From assembly GCA_014706295.1 (NCBI GenBank), contig JACSVZ010000007.1:64271441-64335440 (forward strand): a DNA stretch of 64,000 nucleotides. Direction: 5' to 3'. A program made the position numbers and the translations under genes. Below are positions 11,887 through 21,717 of the stretch, in pieces. The notes beneath the pieces were generated by a model. That model ran no database searches, had not been told where the DNA came from, and worked only from the letters and a program-made list of their open reading frames with translations. Numbering within the stretch: the first letter of the stretch is position 1; each line of letters starts with the position of its first letter. This stretch comes from Lycocorax pyrrhopterus obiensis. Its lineage: Eukaryota > Chordata > Aves > Passeriformes > Paradisaeidae.

Positions 11887-11944
11887 TGTATCTTCTGCAT
11901 TAATAGCTCTGCAGTCAATATTTGGGTGCAAAAAGCCTCCACGC
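11887..11944 (-). other. candidate minus-strand exon (58 nt)
   Basis: On the minus strand a good acceptor (CATCCATCCTCCTGCAG) precedes an open 58-nt segment (FLHPNIDCRAINAEDT in the phase-2 entry frame). The potential donor is ACA|GTATCA, whose downstream bases are already the tail of the CR1 ending at 11884. A second frame is also open. Phases agree with the candidate at 12235-12316. Unproven. Confidence 0.18.
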
Positions 11945-12234
11945 CTGCAGGAGGATGGATGGCAGATGGCCCTAAGTAGGATTAAAAAGCTCTCTTTTTT
12001 CTTCATTCTGTGAGACCCAGTGAAACTGAGCACAGAGACATATCTGAAGCAGCTTTGCACAGAAATAACATTGTTTTCCTTGGAACATTTATAGCAGTGA
12101 GCTGAAGCTGATGCTGGAGCATGTCTTCATCTGAACTTGTTAGAGAGGGTTAAATTTGCATTCTGGACTGTAAAAATATGTTGAGAAGCAAGAAAAATAC
12201 TAAATAAACTGAGTTTTGGTATAAAATTTTTTAC

Positions 12235-12316
12235 CTGGGTATAAAAGAAAGATCAAAGACAGCTTGCGTTTCAGTTGCTGTGATTTGCCTTTTAGTTTCC
12301 AAGGAAAAATTTTTCA
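12235..12316 (-). other. candidate minus-strand coding exon (82 nt)
   Basis: On the minus strand a very strong pyrimidine tract (TTTTTCCCTTTTTTTAAAAG) precedes and a CAG|GTAAAA donor follows. Entered after two bases it is open for 26 codons (FSLETKRQITATETQAVFDL) and exits with two bases. Its exit phase fits 11887-11944. The peptide is not recognised. Confidence 0.22.
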
Positions 12317-12824
12317 CTTTTAAAAAAAGGGAAAAACTAATAATAAAAAAAAAGATCATAGGAACCAACCTCAAAGTAGCATCTGGGCTCTTCTCCTTCC
12401 CCACACAAACCCATCCTAACATGAAGACCAGGAGGGGTGGCCCAGCCCTGCCTTGGATGAGTCCCCTTGCTACTGTTTCCCATTTTCCTCCTTTCCTTCC
12501 ATCTTTCATACCTTCCAAAGGGCAGGAAGAAATCAAAATGTCTCTTTAAACCTTCCCAATACCTTCAGCCTTATTTGTTTCCAAATTCTCATGCAATAGC
12601 TTGGCTTTCCACTCCTAATAGTACCGTGTGAGAAGTCAGACTAGCTGTAAAGGGAATGACAATGGCTTTAGTGAATCACTAATCTAAAACATCCCGAAAG
12701 GAGCCAAACAGGATCTCGAGCGAGATGGATGGGTCTCTGGTGAGAGGCCCTTTGCACAGGGTCCAATGCAAGTATTTCTCTGCTTTCTTTAAAATGTTTC
12801 CAAGGGAGATGCTACAACTGTCAC

Positions 12825-12857
12825 CTCACATTGAACCCAGCCAGGGAAACTTCACTG
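12825..12857 (-). other. weak candidate minus-strand micro-exon (33 nt)
   Basis: On the minus strand the acceptor TTGTGTTTATTTCTCAG is excellent and a GAG|GTGACA donor follows 33 nt later. One frame is open (SEVSLAGFNV). The exon is short, so chance is a serious alternative. Confidence 0.13.
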
Positions 12858-13262
12858 CTGAGAAATAAACACAACAGTTAAATATGGTTCCAGTTCAGCC
12901 GAGGAAACATCCACCCTGACACTTAAAAGAGAAAGATGGAAGCTTTCCTGCATGAGGAAATCCTCCTCATTAAATGATCTGCAGAGAGCAGCTTCTTAAA
13001 TAAAGCTTGGAACAATCAAAGCAGCATGAGCAATGGCAGTCGTTCCAGCGAGGGCTCACAGGAGTGGAACAAAGGCCCGGTGACCTGGAACACCACACAA
13101 AAGAAATGAAACTCATATTTTCAAAGCCATGTCCCCAGAAGCCGCTTAAGAACAGTTGTTTCACAGCGTTTTGGTGTTCAGTGTACTTCATTGAGCACTT
13201 TAAAGATCACCACTTGCATTGTGCACTCCAGTGCATCATCGGGTAAATGCTGCCTTCTGCCC

Positions 13263-14078
13263 GAGCCTGGCAGGCCCCTGCAGCCTGGTAATCCCCTGGA
13301 GCCTGGTGATCCCTCACAGCCTGATGATCCCTCACAGCCTGGTGATCCCCTGCAGCCTGGTGATCCCTCAGAGCCTGGTGATCCCCTGCAGCCTGGTGAT
13401 CCCTCACAGCCTGGTGATCCCTCAGAGCCTGGTGATCCCCTGCAGCCTGGTGATCCCCTGCAGCCTGGTGATCCCTCAGAGCCTGGTGATCCCCTGCAGC
13501 CTGGTGATCCCTCACAGCCTGGTGATCCCTCAGAGCCTGGTGATCCCCTGCAGCCTGGTGATCCCCTGCAGCCTGGTGATCCCTCACAGCCTGGTGATCC
13601 CTCACAGCCTGGAGATCCCTCACAGCCTGGTGATCCCCTGCAGCCTGGTGATCCCTCAGAGCCTGGTGATCCCTCACAGCCTGGTGATCCCCTGGAGCCT
13701 GGTGATCCCTCAGAGCCTGGTGATCCCCTGCAGCCTGGTGATCCCTCACAGCCTGGTGATCCCTCAGAGCCTGGTGATCCCCTGAAGCCTGGTGATCCCT
13801 CACAGCCTGGAGATCCCCTGCAGCCTGGTGATCCCCTGCAGCCTGGTGATCCCTCACAGCCTGGAGATCCCTCACAGCCTGGTGATCCCCTGGAGCCTGG
13901 TGATCCCTCAGAGCCTGGTGATCCCCCTGCAGCCTGGTGATCCCTCACAGCCTGGTGATCCCTCGCAGCCTGGTGATCCCTTGCAGCCTGGTGATCCCTC
14001 ATAGCCTGGAGATCCCTCACAGCCTGGTGATCCCTCAGAGCCTGGTGATCCCCTGCAGCCTGGCAGGCCCTTGGAGCA
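13263..14078 (+). repeat. 18-bp GC-rich minisatellite, roughly 44 units
   Basis: Tandem array of an 18-bp unit of the form CCTGGTGATCCCYTSMAG, with variants ending CTCACAG, CTCAGAG, CCTGCAG and CCTGGAG. Because 18 is a multiple of three and the unit lacks stops, frames on both strands stay open for hundreds of bases and read as Gly-X-Y-like peptides (GDPSQP on plus, GSPGCE on minus). One unit near 13921 has an extra C (19 bp), which shifts the frame, and flanking CR1 and unique DNA show no exon structure. I therefore call it non-coding. Unit variants recur in blocks, suggesting higher-order duplication. Confidence 0.95.
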
Positions 14079-14255
14079 CGGCACACACTGGGCACCATAG
14101 GCAATCACACACTGGTGACTGGTGGGGAGTTCAGCTCCTCTCTGCTCACAGGGCCGTGGGCTGGGCTGGCCACACCGACCTTCCCTCTCCAAAACAAGAG
14201 AATAATCACTCACAGGTGCAGCTGGATGGGGAACTGCTCTCTCCCTTCCTAATTC

Positions 14256-14848
14256 ATTGAATCACTGAATCCTTCAGGTCGGAAAATCCCTCTGAGCCCA
14301 ACAAGTCCGACCATTCCCCCAGCACTGCCAAGCCCACCACTAAACCATGTCCCCAGGTGCCACATCCATAGGGTTTTTAAATCCCCCCAGGGATGGGGAC
14401 TCCGCCACTGCCCTGGGTAGCTGTGCCAGGGCTGGACAGCCCTTTCCGGAAGAAATTGTTCCCAATATCCAACCTAAACCTCCTCTGGTGCAATTCAAGG
14501 CTGTTTCCTCTTGTTCCGTTGCATCTTTGCTGAGAAAAGAGCCCAAACCCCCTGGCTCCACCCTTCTGCCAGGGAGCTGTAGAGAGCCAGAAGCTCTTCT
14601 CTGAGCCTCCTTTTCTCCAGGCTGAGCCCCTTTCCCAGCTCCCTCAGCCACCCCTGGTGCTCCAGCCCTTTCCCAGCTCCGTTCCCTTCCCTGGACACGC
14701 TCCAGCCTTCAGTGTTCTTCCTGTCATGAGGGGTCCAGAATGGCCCCCAGCATTCAAGGTGCTGGCACATCTGTGGCACAGGGGGGGCTCCTCCCCTGTG
14801 GCCCCACCCCAAGTTCTGCTGACCTCGCTGCTCTCTGAGCATGGCAAA
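14256..14848 (-). mobile_element. CR1 LINE 3' fragment (reverse, about 0.6 kb)
   Basis: Reverse-oriented CR1, one of the longest in the window. Its eroded tail (GAATCACTGAATCC) is at the left. Then come CAGCACTGCCAAGCCCACC, GGATGGGGACTCCGCC, the GAGCCTCCTTTTCTCCAGG module and CCTGTCATGAGGGGTCCAGA, read as complement of CR1. The minisatellite ends about 180 bp to its left. Confidence 0.93.
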
Positions 14849-15403
14849 ACCCGCAGATCTCTGAATTTAAAACAAGTGGTTTTTGCTCTTCATAACAGAC
14901 TTCAAAGACAAGTTGGTCTGAGCAATGTCTGAAAAATACTGATCAGCCAGAATATCCTTCTACACCTGAGGAGAAAACATAATGAAGTTGCAGATGATAC
15001 CATACAGCTGGGATGGCCTCTAAGGAATGGGTCATTCATTCCATCTACAATGAACTTTAAGGAATATTTTCAGCATTTCAGCTATGATCTTTCCTCTGAA
15101 AGGGAAAAAAAGGGAACAAGAAAAAGCCCTGCTTTTCCTACCACTGTCATGTCTTTTAAATTCTGAGGATGATCTGAGTGTGCTATTTCAGACATACTCA
15201 AATATACAATACTCCCATCATTCATAGCAAGCAGTCCTTGCCTAAAACAGAAGGATATTAATCCTTGGTGGTGTATTTAAATTGCAAGCATTAGCTCCGG
15301 AGATGGCCCTCTGTGCAGGGAAGAAAAATAATATCTCTCACTTTCTGCGTACGCGTCTCCTCCGACACCGGACTCTCACCTCCACACTCCTCAGATCACT
15401 CAC

Positions 15404-15458
15404 GGGAATGTGGCGGCCTCAGCACTTCTGACATTGCACTGGGCTCCTTTGTCCCGAA
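15404..15458 (-). other. weak candidate minus-strand exon (55 nt)
   Basis: On the minus strand a moderate acceptor (GAGCTGTGGATAG) precedes and a strong CCC|GTGAGT donor follows. It is open from phase 0 for 18 codons (FGTKEPSAMSEVLRPP) with one spare base. It is phase-compatible with 15737-15870. Confidence 0.17.
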
Positions 15459-15736
15459 CTATCCACAGCTCAGCAAAATGTGTAATGAGTGTCATTCCCC
15501 ATTTCACCCAGGATCAAGACAAAATGAGATCGAGCCTGAATTATTGTCTCAAGAGTCTGCTCAGGCCATGCTCAAAGAGATCAGCCAGGCATTTGGAGCC
15601 CACATTTTGTCATGTTCATAAACTCCAGCCTTTACTTTCCTGACCTATCAATCTTTCATCTCTCTCAAGTGCTAAATTAATCTTATTTAGAAATGTCAAT
15701 TAAACCGGTCATTTTTTTGATGGTATTAGGAAGTAC

Positions 15737-15870
15737 TTGATATCTTTGCTGCCCTTTAATTTTATGAAACAAGAGAGAATAATCCTGCAAAACTAAAGCC
15801 CCTCCAGCGATAAGCTTGGCTGTAAAATATTCATTTTTAATGACATTATGTTGGAACAAAATATTTTTTT
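15737..15870 (-). other. candidate minus-strand coding exon (134 nt)
   Basis: On the minus strand an open frame of almost 100 codons runs through AT-rich DNA. The likely exon begins after CTGTCTGTTTACAAAAAGAG and ends at CAA|GTACTT (peptide includes NEYFTAKLIAGGALVLQDYS). If that donor is not used the frame reaches a TAA near 15680. The entry phase matches the one-base exit of 16038-16074. The protein is unrecognised, and the surrounding AT-rich block could instead be a conserved non-coding element. Confidence 0.25.
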
Positions 15871-16037
15871 CTCTTTTTGTAAACAGACAGAAGATTATAT
15901 TTGCGCTACTTATGAAAGGAGGTATTAATGCAAAAATTAACCTGCAGAGGTAAAGACAATGTGGAGTGTGCTGTTTAGCAGTTTTTAAGGAGTTAACCTT
16001 GGCCAAAATTTCAGAAAACACCTTAGCAGAAACTTAC

Positions 16038-16074
16038 TTGCTTCATTAGGCACCAAGATTTTGTACTCTTTTTC
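16038..16074 (-). other. candidate minus-strand exon (37 nt)
   Basis: On the minus strand an acceptor with a pyrimidine stretch (TTCACTTCCTTCC) precedes and a strong GTAAGT donor follows. The phase-0 frame reads EKEYKILVPNEA with one base left, compatible with the following candidate at 15737-15870. A second frame is also open, so the reading is not unique. Confidence 0.2.
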
Positions 16075-16229
16075 CTATTTCAGTATTTTTAAGGAAGGAA
16101 GTGAACAGATTTAGTATCTCTTCTACTGATATGGACTGGAACAGGCCCAATTAAGGCAATGAGCCGTCTCCCAGCTGACGTCAATGGCGTGATGCAAACG
16201 GCTCTGAAGGCAGCGCTGGCCCGACTGCC

Positions 16230-16360
16230 CTCGGTGAGGAGTTTCACTGGTTGTCCCCACTGACCTCCAGACCCCCCAGCACTCACCGACACCCCCTCAG
16301 TGAGGAGTTTCACTGGTTGTCCCCACTGACCTCCAGACCCCCCAGCACTCACCGACACCC
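16230..16360 (+). repeat. 66-bp tandem duplication (2 copies)
   Basis: Two adjacent copies with a 66-bp period. Each contains TGAGGAGTTTCACTGGTTGT, CCCCACTGACCTCCAG and CAGCACTCACCGACACCCC. They are identical apart from the unit edges (CTCGG versus CTCAG), which implies a recent event. The period is a multiple of three, so minus-strand frames also duplicate in register. Confidence 0.95.
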
Positions 16361-17468
16361 CGGGGCTTTTGCCAAGGCTCACCCACGGGAAGCTCTCAAG
16401 AGCCTCCAAAGCACCTGCGGGCCACCTCGGGTGGCATCTGGACACTCCTGATGGCCCCTGGGCTGGGCTGTGGGTGGCCGGCTGTGGGACGTGGTGGCAC
16501 AAGCAGTGGCAGCCGTGTGCAGGTGAACCTTAGTGGCTGGGTACCCGCTAAACACAGGCGGATAAAGTGTCACCAGGTTTGCTCAGGGCTGAAGCCGTCC
16601 ATCCACTTCTCCTTTTACATCCTTCCCGTCCCCTGGAGCTGATTGAGATGCTACAGCTTCAGAGGGACACAGGGCACAATGTGACAATCTCCAAAAATGG
16701 AAAGGGAGAAGTGGGGAGTGGCAGATGTCACATCATCTCATGTTCAGCCTCAAGCAGCATCCCTCAAGCTTTGTCCATGGGGTGTTGACGAAGTTGTGTC
16801 CTTCCCACCCTCCAAAAGCCAGGATCTTCCCACAGCTGGCACCAGCTCTCTCTTTATCTTCCCTGTGGCACCAGCAGGCCCAGAATTTGGGATTTTACTT
16901 CTTCATGCAAGAGAACCTGGCTGTTTCAGACAAGGCTGACCACTGTGACCACTGAGGTGCAGCTGCACTCAAACACGCCATCCCTGGGGGATCAACCAGA
17001 GCCAATTAGAACAGTGGGGTACAGCCTGTGCCCCTTTAGGACCTGTCCCCACTCCAGCACTTCCTCTGAGGTCCTGGGCAGGCCAAGATGAGCAGCAACA
17101 AGAGGGGACCCCAAATCTTCCTCTCCAGCCGGGCCCTGGGCAGCAAAAGGCACAAGTGCTGCAACAGCCGACAGCCGGGGCTGAGCAGAGGCTCAGAGGA
17201 AGCAATTTTAGCAGCTGGCAATTAGGTGACAAAAAGAGGATTAGGGCAGCAGCTGGAGATTGAACAGCAGGAGCAGCGGGACAGGCAATAACAACAGCTT
17301 AGTTTTACACGGGTGTGTTACAAAGCGAGGTGTTGACGGCTGCGTTCGTGGGGCTTCGACCCGGGCCCCAGGGAGCTGCTCTGCCCATGACTGATCTCAG
17401 CAACTCCTCTTTAAATATGTGCTTAATAAACCTTGTTTAAAGAGCAGCACAATGTCCACTGGCCTCAC

Positions 17469-17613
17469 ACTTCCCTGCCTTCTCTCCAGACAATTTTTCG
17501 AGACACTGAGTTTTTGTGCTAAATAAGCCCATAGGCACCTCCATCTCTTTGCTGTAGTTATATATCCACTGATAACACCATCAAAGCCATTTCTGGGTGC
17601 ATTTAATGTGAAA
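17469..17613 (-). other. candidate minus-strand exon (145 nt, or 75 nt)
   Basis: On the minus strand an excellent acceptor (CCTTTCCTGTCAATCTCACCCAG) opens a frame (FTLNAPRNGFDGVISGYITT). The entry phase matches the two-base exit of 19744-19852. The donor may be GAG|GTGCCT at 17539 (75 nt, weak) or AGT|GTGAGG at 17469 (145 nt, stronger and phase-compatible with 16038-16074). Confidence 0.22.
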
Positions 17614-18490
17614 CTGGGTGAGATTGACAGGAAAGGGCTTCTCTGCATCAGTGTCTGGGAGCACCACTACTCACAGTGGCTTCTGAAGGCAGAACTGAGG
17701 GACCATCCCCTCACGTGCCAGGTACTTGTACCCAGGTAATAAATCCTACTGTGGCTTTCACGCTTTCTCTTTTCCTTCTGAAATGCTCCCATACAGAGTA
17801 TCTATAACAGACAGGGACTCATCTGCAGTGATCTTCGTAAGAGATTTTTAAAAATACATCAGGCTTAGCATCAATAGCAGAGACAGAGAGCCATATTAAT
17901 AAATCCATGGGCATTAAACCAAGGATTATTTTTATCTGGCCGAGATACTGATTTTTATTATAAAATGTTCTTCAACAGCAAAACCAAAGAATGATGTCAC
18001 CACTAATCAGGGGCCTGACAAGAAGAGAAAGCAGAAAAATCAGCGGATGCAATGTATGGGAACAAATACAGTGACAGAACCCAGAGCATCTCATTCTGAA
18101 GAGCACCAACTGGAATTAAATCTGGATTCTAGTCAGAGATTTTCATGTAGCTGCCCTGATTTTTGTAAATCCTTGTGCTCTGCAGAGCGTCAGGTCAGGA
18201 GCCCATCTCTCCATGAGCCCAGTTTTCCTGTGGCTCCAGCGGTGCCAGACTTGGGCCAAGACCAGCAGCCTGGGGGGCAAAAGCTCAACCCCGAGCAGCC
18301 TGGGCTCACTCCAGAGCCAGCCCGGGCTGGAGTGGAGGGCTCGGCCAGACACCCCTGAGGGGCTCTTCTGGCCTGAATTAGTCCTCACGTTTTGTTGTTT
18401 GTTTTGGGGTTTTTTAATTTATAGAAGATGTTCAGGGAACAAAAAGCATCATGGAGAATGAGAACAACAGTTCAGTACATTATTGCAAAA

Positions 18491-18602
18491 TAGAATGGAA
18501 TGGAATGGAATGGAATGGAATGGAATGGAATGGAATGGAATGGGATAGAATAGAATAGAATAGAATAGAATAGAATAGAATAGAATAGAATAGAATAGAA
18601 CA
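18491..18602 (+). repeat. pentanucleotide array (GGAAT)n(AGAAT)n
   Basis: About nine GGAAT units, one GGGAT, then about eleven or twelve AGAAT units. It joins the 3' tail side of a reverse CR1 at its right edge, and its complement (ATTCT/ATTCC) resembles CR1 tail repeats. It is best explained as an expanded CR1 tail. Confidence 0.95.
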
Positions 18603-18690
18603 GAACATATCAGTTGGAAGGGACCCACAGCACTCATCTGGTCCAACTGCCTGACCACTTCAGAGCTGACCAAATCTTAAGGACATCATC
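18603..18690 (-). mobile_element. CR1 3' end (reverse) joined to pentanucleotide array
   Basis: Read as complement this is a CR1 3' terminus. CAGTTGGAAGGGACCCACAG, TCATCTGGTCCAACTGCCTG and ACCACTTCAGAGCTGACC are the hallmark order of one avian CR1 subfamily with an AGAAT-type tail. The upstream body is lost or continues in diverged form to the right. Confidence 0.8.
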
Positions 18691-18923
18691 CAGTATTGTT
18701 GATATTTCCTTCTTGTATGATCTAGATGCCAGTTCAGTCTGCCAGCACTACACCCGGTGAGCACAGCTCCCCACTGTGCCGCACGGGCAGAGCTCTGCCT
18801 GAGCCCAAAGTGAGGAACGCTCGTGGCTGGTCCCGAAAACACGAGCACTGTGCTCCAGTGCACCCAGAGATGAGTTGGGTTTGGCATACATTGGACACAG
18901 CGACTGTTCGAGGAATTGAATGA

Positions 18924-19290
18924 AGAAATTTTCCCCAATATCCACCCTGCCCCTCCCCTGGCCCAGCCTGAGGCCGTTCCTTCTCCTCCTGTCCCTGTTC
19001 CCTGGGAGCAGAGCCCGACCCCCCCCCAGCTGCCCCCTCCTGTCAGGGAGTTGTGCAGAGCCACAAGGTCCCCCCTGAGCCTCCTTTTCTCCAGGCTGAG
19101 CCCCTTTCCCAGCTCCCTCAGCCGCTCCTGGGGCTCCAGACCCTTCCCAGCTCCGTTCCCTGCCCTGGACACGCTTCAGCCCCTCCATGTCCTCCTTGTC
19201 ATGAGGGGCCCAGAACTGGACACAGGGCTGGAGGTGCCTCAGCAGTGCCAGCACAGGAGACAGGCACTGCCCTGGTCCTGCTGCCAGCTA
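18924..19290 (-). mobile_element. CR1 LINE body fragment (reverse)
   Basis: Reverse CR1 covering the middle of the 3' region. It includes TTCCCCAATATCCACCCTG, a C9 run, GAGCCTCCTTTTCTCCAGG, TCCTTGTCATGAGGGGCCC and CACTGCCCTGGTCCTGCTG. It lacks a 3' tail, so it is truncated on both sides. It matches the forward copy at 11461-11884 over the shared part. Confidence 0.92.
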
Positions 19291-19743
19291 TGGTTGATGA
19301 GGATTTGAGGATTTTCTTTATTTCAGGAGAGAAACACGGAGCAGTGGGGCAGTGCCAGCGAAATGCCCATGGCTGCCCATTGCTGAGAGGACCACGGCAC
19401 AAACGTGCTGAGCTGCCTCAAGGCCCTGTTTGCACCAAGTGTTCAGCACTTGCCTCAGCAGATTTGATTGTTGGTTTATTTTTTCTTTTCCTCTCTTTTT
19501 TTTTAAGATCTTGTTAAATAATTAGCCAGACTTTGCAGTGTGACAAGTACCACAGGACTGCTTTCAACAGGGAAGACCGACCCCTGCACGGCGCCCACTG
19601 TGGCTGTGCCAAGAGCTGGGATGAAAGAAGAACTAAACTTTTCCAGCAGTAGCTTTGCCAAGTAGGAAGAAAATTGTGAGAAGAGCTTATGAACCAAGAA
19701 TACACCTGCATTCAACACAGTGTCTCTTTTCAACACAAAATAC

Positions 19744-19852
19744 CTTCCTGGTTCCAAGATCCCTTTTCTGATTAAAGTTTTTGAAACGGGCACACTCCTG
19801 TAATACATTTTGATGAAATCCCATTCTCCAGTGAAATTGTTATAGTGGATAA
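19744..19852 (-). other. candidate minus-strand coding exon (109 nt)
   Basis: On the minus strand the acceptor is AGTCTTCCTGCTACTGTTGCCTGGAAG in form and the donor is AAG|GTATTT. Entered after two bases it is open for 35 codons (HYNNFTGEWDFIKMYYRSV) and exits with two bases. It completes a three-exon chain with 20050-20125 and 20511-20601 in which every junction is in phase. The composition looks like a secreted or extracellular domain (possible NFT glycosylation sequon), but I recognise no family. Pseudo-exon by chance remains possible. Confidence 0.3.
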
Positions 19853-20049
19853 CTTCCAGGCAACAGTAGCAGGAAGACTGTTAATCAGGATCAGGAGAAT
19901 ATAGAGTGCCTGCAAACCAGCATTAAGCCATCTATGACAGGCAGTCCCCAAATTCATGGCTCACACAGAACAAACTTATTTTTGAGAGCAGAATTACAAA
20001 GATATAAAAACAGGAAAAAAGTCCTGAAAGCCAGAACGTAAGTGATTAC

Positions 20050-20125
20050 CTTCATATTGCTCCATTCTCCAGCTGCCATCAGGTAGCTGAGGCTTTAACT
20101 CACAAAGTACAGACTGAAATCCATC
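20050..20125 (-). other. candidate minus-strand coding exon (76 nt)
   Basis: On the minus strand an excellent acceptor (GTTCCTTTATTAACCCTGGGCAG) precedes and AAG|GTAATC follows. The phase-0 frame is open (SVLCELKPQLPDGSWRMEQY) with one base left over. It is preceded in phase by 20511-20601 and followed in phase by 19744-19852. Function unknown. Confidence 0.3.
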
Positions 20126-20510
20126 CTGCCCAGGGTTAATAAAGGAACGACCCAGCGATTTGTGACTGGGCATCAGCACGACCGGGCTGAAATGGTGTGA
20201 GATAACCTGGGAATGATGGGAGCACACCTGCTTAAAATCCTAATTATTGTGGGCAGAGACGGAGTTCACTCACAGTGTGGCATTAGGCTGGGGCTCAAGT
20301 GGGCACCTGTCCCTCTCCTATTAGAGCACTGCTACCCAAATTGCTCATAAATTTAGATTAAGCTTTAAACTGGGGATAGGAAGCCCAGAATCCCCCAGTG
20401 GAAGATGGGTTTTAAGGCCAGGAAGCACTGGGTCATGAGTCGTGAAGGTCTGCAGGGAGTTAAAGTGCTTTATTGGAATCCTAGAGAAAATACATTTGGG
20501 GTTGAATTAC

Positions 20511-20601
20511 CTCACTTTCTTCCATGAGATGGACTTTTATTTCTCTGCTATTCTGAGTCTCTTCAAGGGCAGGAACATGCATTGATGAGGCTCCTGAGGT
20601 G
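20511..20601 (-). other. candidate minus-strand coding exon (91 nt)
   Basis: On the minus strand the acceptor is near-ideal (TTTTTCTCAATTCATGTTTTTGCAG) and the donor is GAG|GTAATT. Entered after one base it is open for 30 codons (HVPALEETQNSREIKVHLME) and exits in phase 0 into the candidate at 20050-20125, 385 bp away. It is the first exon of the best phase-consistent chain in the window. The peptide is hydrophilic and not recognised. Confidence 0.3.
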
Positions 20602-20699
20602 CTGCAAAAACATGAATTGAGAAAAACAGAGAATAGATGCAAAAGATTCAGGGAGAGGTGACCAAACTTTCTGATTATCTCCTCCATAAATGGTCATTA

Positions 20700-21060
20700 A
20701 CTGGCTGATAAATGGATCCATGAGACTTTGACAGTGCTGATGAATGACTTATTGCAGAAAACATGAAGATTGATGCATTGTTCAGCCTTAAACTAAACAC
20801 ATGATGTTAATTCAATCGTAGGGCCTACAACCTGGAGTCCATCAGCATCTATAATTAAACACGTTGCTTCATGAATTTTACAAATATGGCAAAAAGTTGC
20901 TAACGGAGTGTCTTAAATTCTGTTAACATTCGTTTAATCTCTTTGGTTTGTCTTTAAACACGCATTAAAAATTCTAATCACTGCAAAAAGATTTTAATAA
21001 GACACAATGCTAATGAAATATGTGAAGGAGCTATTGAAAGAAAGAATTCTTTTAAAAAAA
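20700..21060. other. AT-rich unique block, possible conserved non-coding element
   Basis: Repeat-free AT-rich sequence with several homeodomain-type TAAT/ATTA cores, TTTAATC and ATGAATTTT words. It has no long open frame and no CR1. Such texture is typical of conserved vertebrate enhancers, but conservation cannot be judged from one sequence. Confidence 0.2.
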
Positions 21061-21263
21061 ATGCAAGAAAGAAAAAGGAAGCAGGCTAAGCTGAACTGGC
21101 ATGTAAATCCAGCCAGGGAGCTGTTTAAGGGCTTAGGGAAAGCACGGATGTGTTCTAGGATGGCATGATTTTAAAAGGCTTTTTTGTACTAAATACTCGT
21201 TATTGGGATTAATTAGGGGATTAAGCTTTGAAACTGTTCCAGCTCTATCATTTGTGGTTTTAC

Positions 21264-21288
21264 TTTCTACCTTGCTGGTCCGCAATTC
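21264..21288 (-). other. weak candidate minus-strand micro-exon (25 nt)
   Basis: On the minus strand the acceptor CCCAAAATGTTCCCATTTCAG is strong. The donor could be AAA|GTAAAA (25 nt) or AAG|GTAGAA (18 nt). The 25-nt version would link 25304-25378 and 20511-20601 in phase. Its size makes chance likely. Confidence 0.1.
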
Positions 21289-21577
21289 CTGAAATGGGAA
21301 CATTTTGGGTGGGGATCACTCAGTGTGCTCTGCAGAAATGTGAGGAAAGCATTTCCACCTCATAGCACTTCCCTGCCATACTTGTGCCATGAACTTTTAT
21401 TCATTTTTTATTACTTTTTTAAATTGTATTGACCCTTTTCCAGGATGAAGATTAAAAAAATCGTAATACTGGAATAATTTGCCACATAAAAATTCTTGAT
21501 TTTCCTCATTTTAATACCATTTTAAATAAATACCAGCAATAAGATTAGAAGACCAGTGGCAACAGCACAGTGACTTG

Positions 21578-21717
21578 AGGTGTCCAAGGCCACCCTGGAC
21601 AGGACTTGGAGCCTCCTGGTTTAATGGACATTGTCCCTGTCCATGGCAGGGGTGGGACCAGGTGAAGTCTAAGGTCTCTTCCAACCCAAACTATTCCTTG
21701 ATTCTGTGCTTCCATGA
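21578..21717 (+). mobile_element. CR1 LINE 3' end
   Basis: Short forward CR1 3' terminus, diverged: GTGTCCAAGGCCACCCTGGAC, TGTCCCTGTCCATGGCAGG, CTCTTCCAACCCAAACTATTCC and TGATTCTGTG. Confidence 0.82.

Noticed and set aside
13263..14078. CRISPR-like direct repeats
   Set aside because: Units are contiguous with no unique spacers, in a vertebrate genome.
13178..14104. Collagen-like protein of about 300 residues
   Set aside because: The Gly-X-Y pattern comes from an 18-bp minisatellite and appears on both strands and in several frames. A 19-bp unit breaks the phase, and there is no signal peptide or collagen exon structure.
17330..17385. tRNA-like T-arm (GGGGCTTCGACCC)
   Set aside because: No complementary acceptor stem, D-arm or anticodon arm at the required distances.
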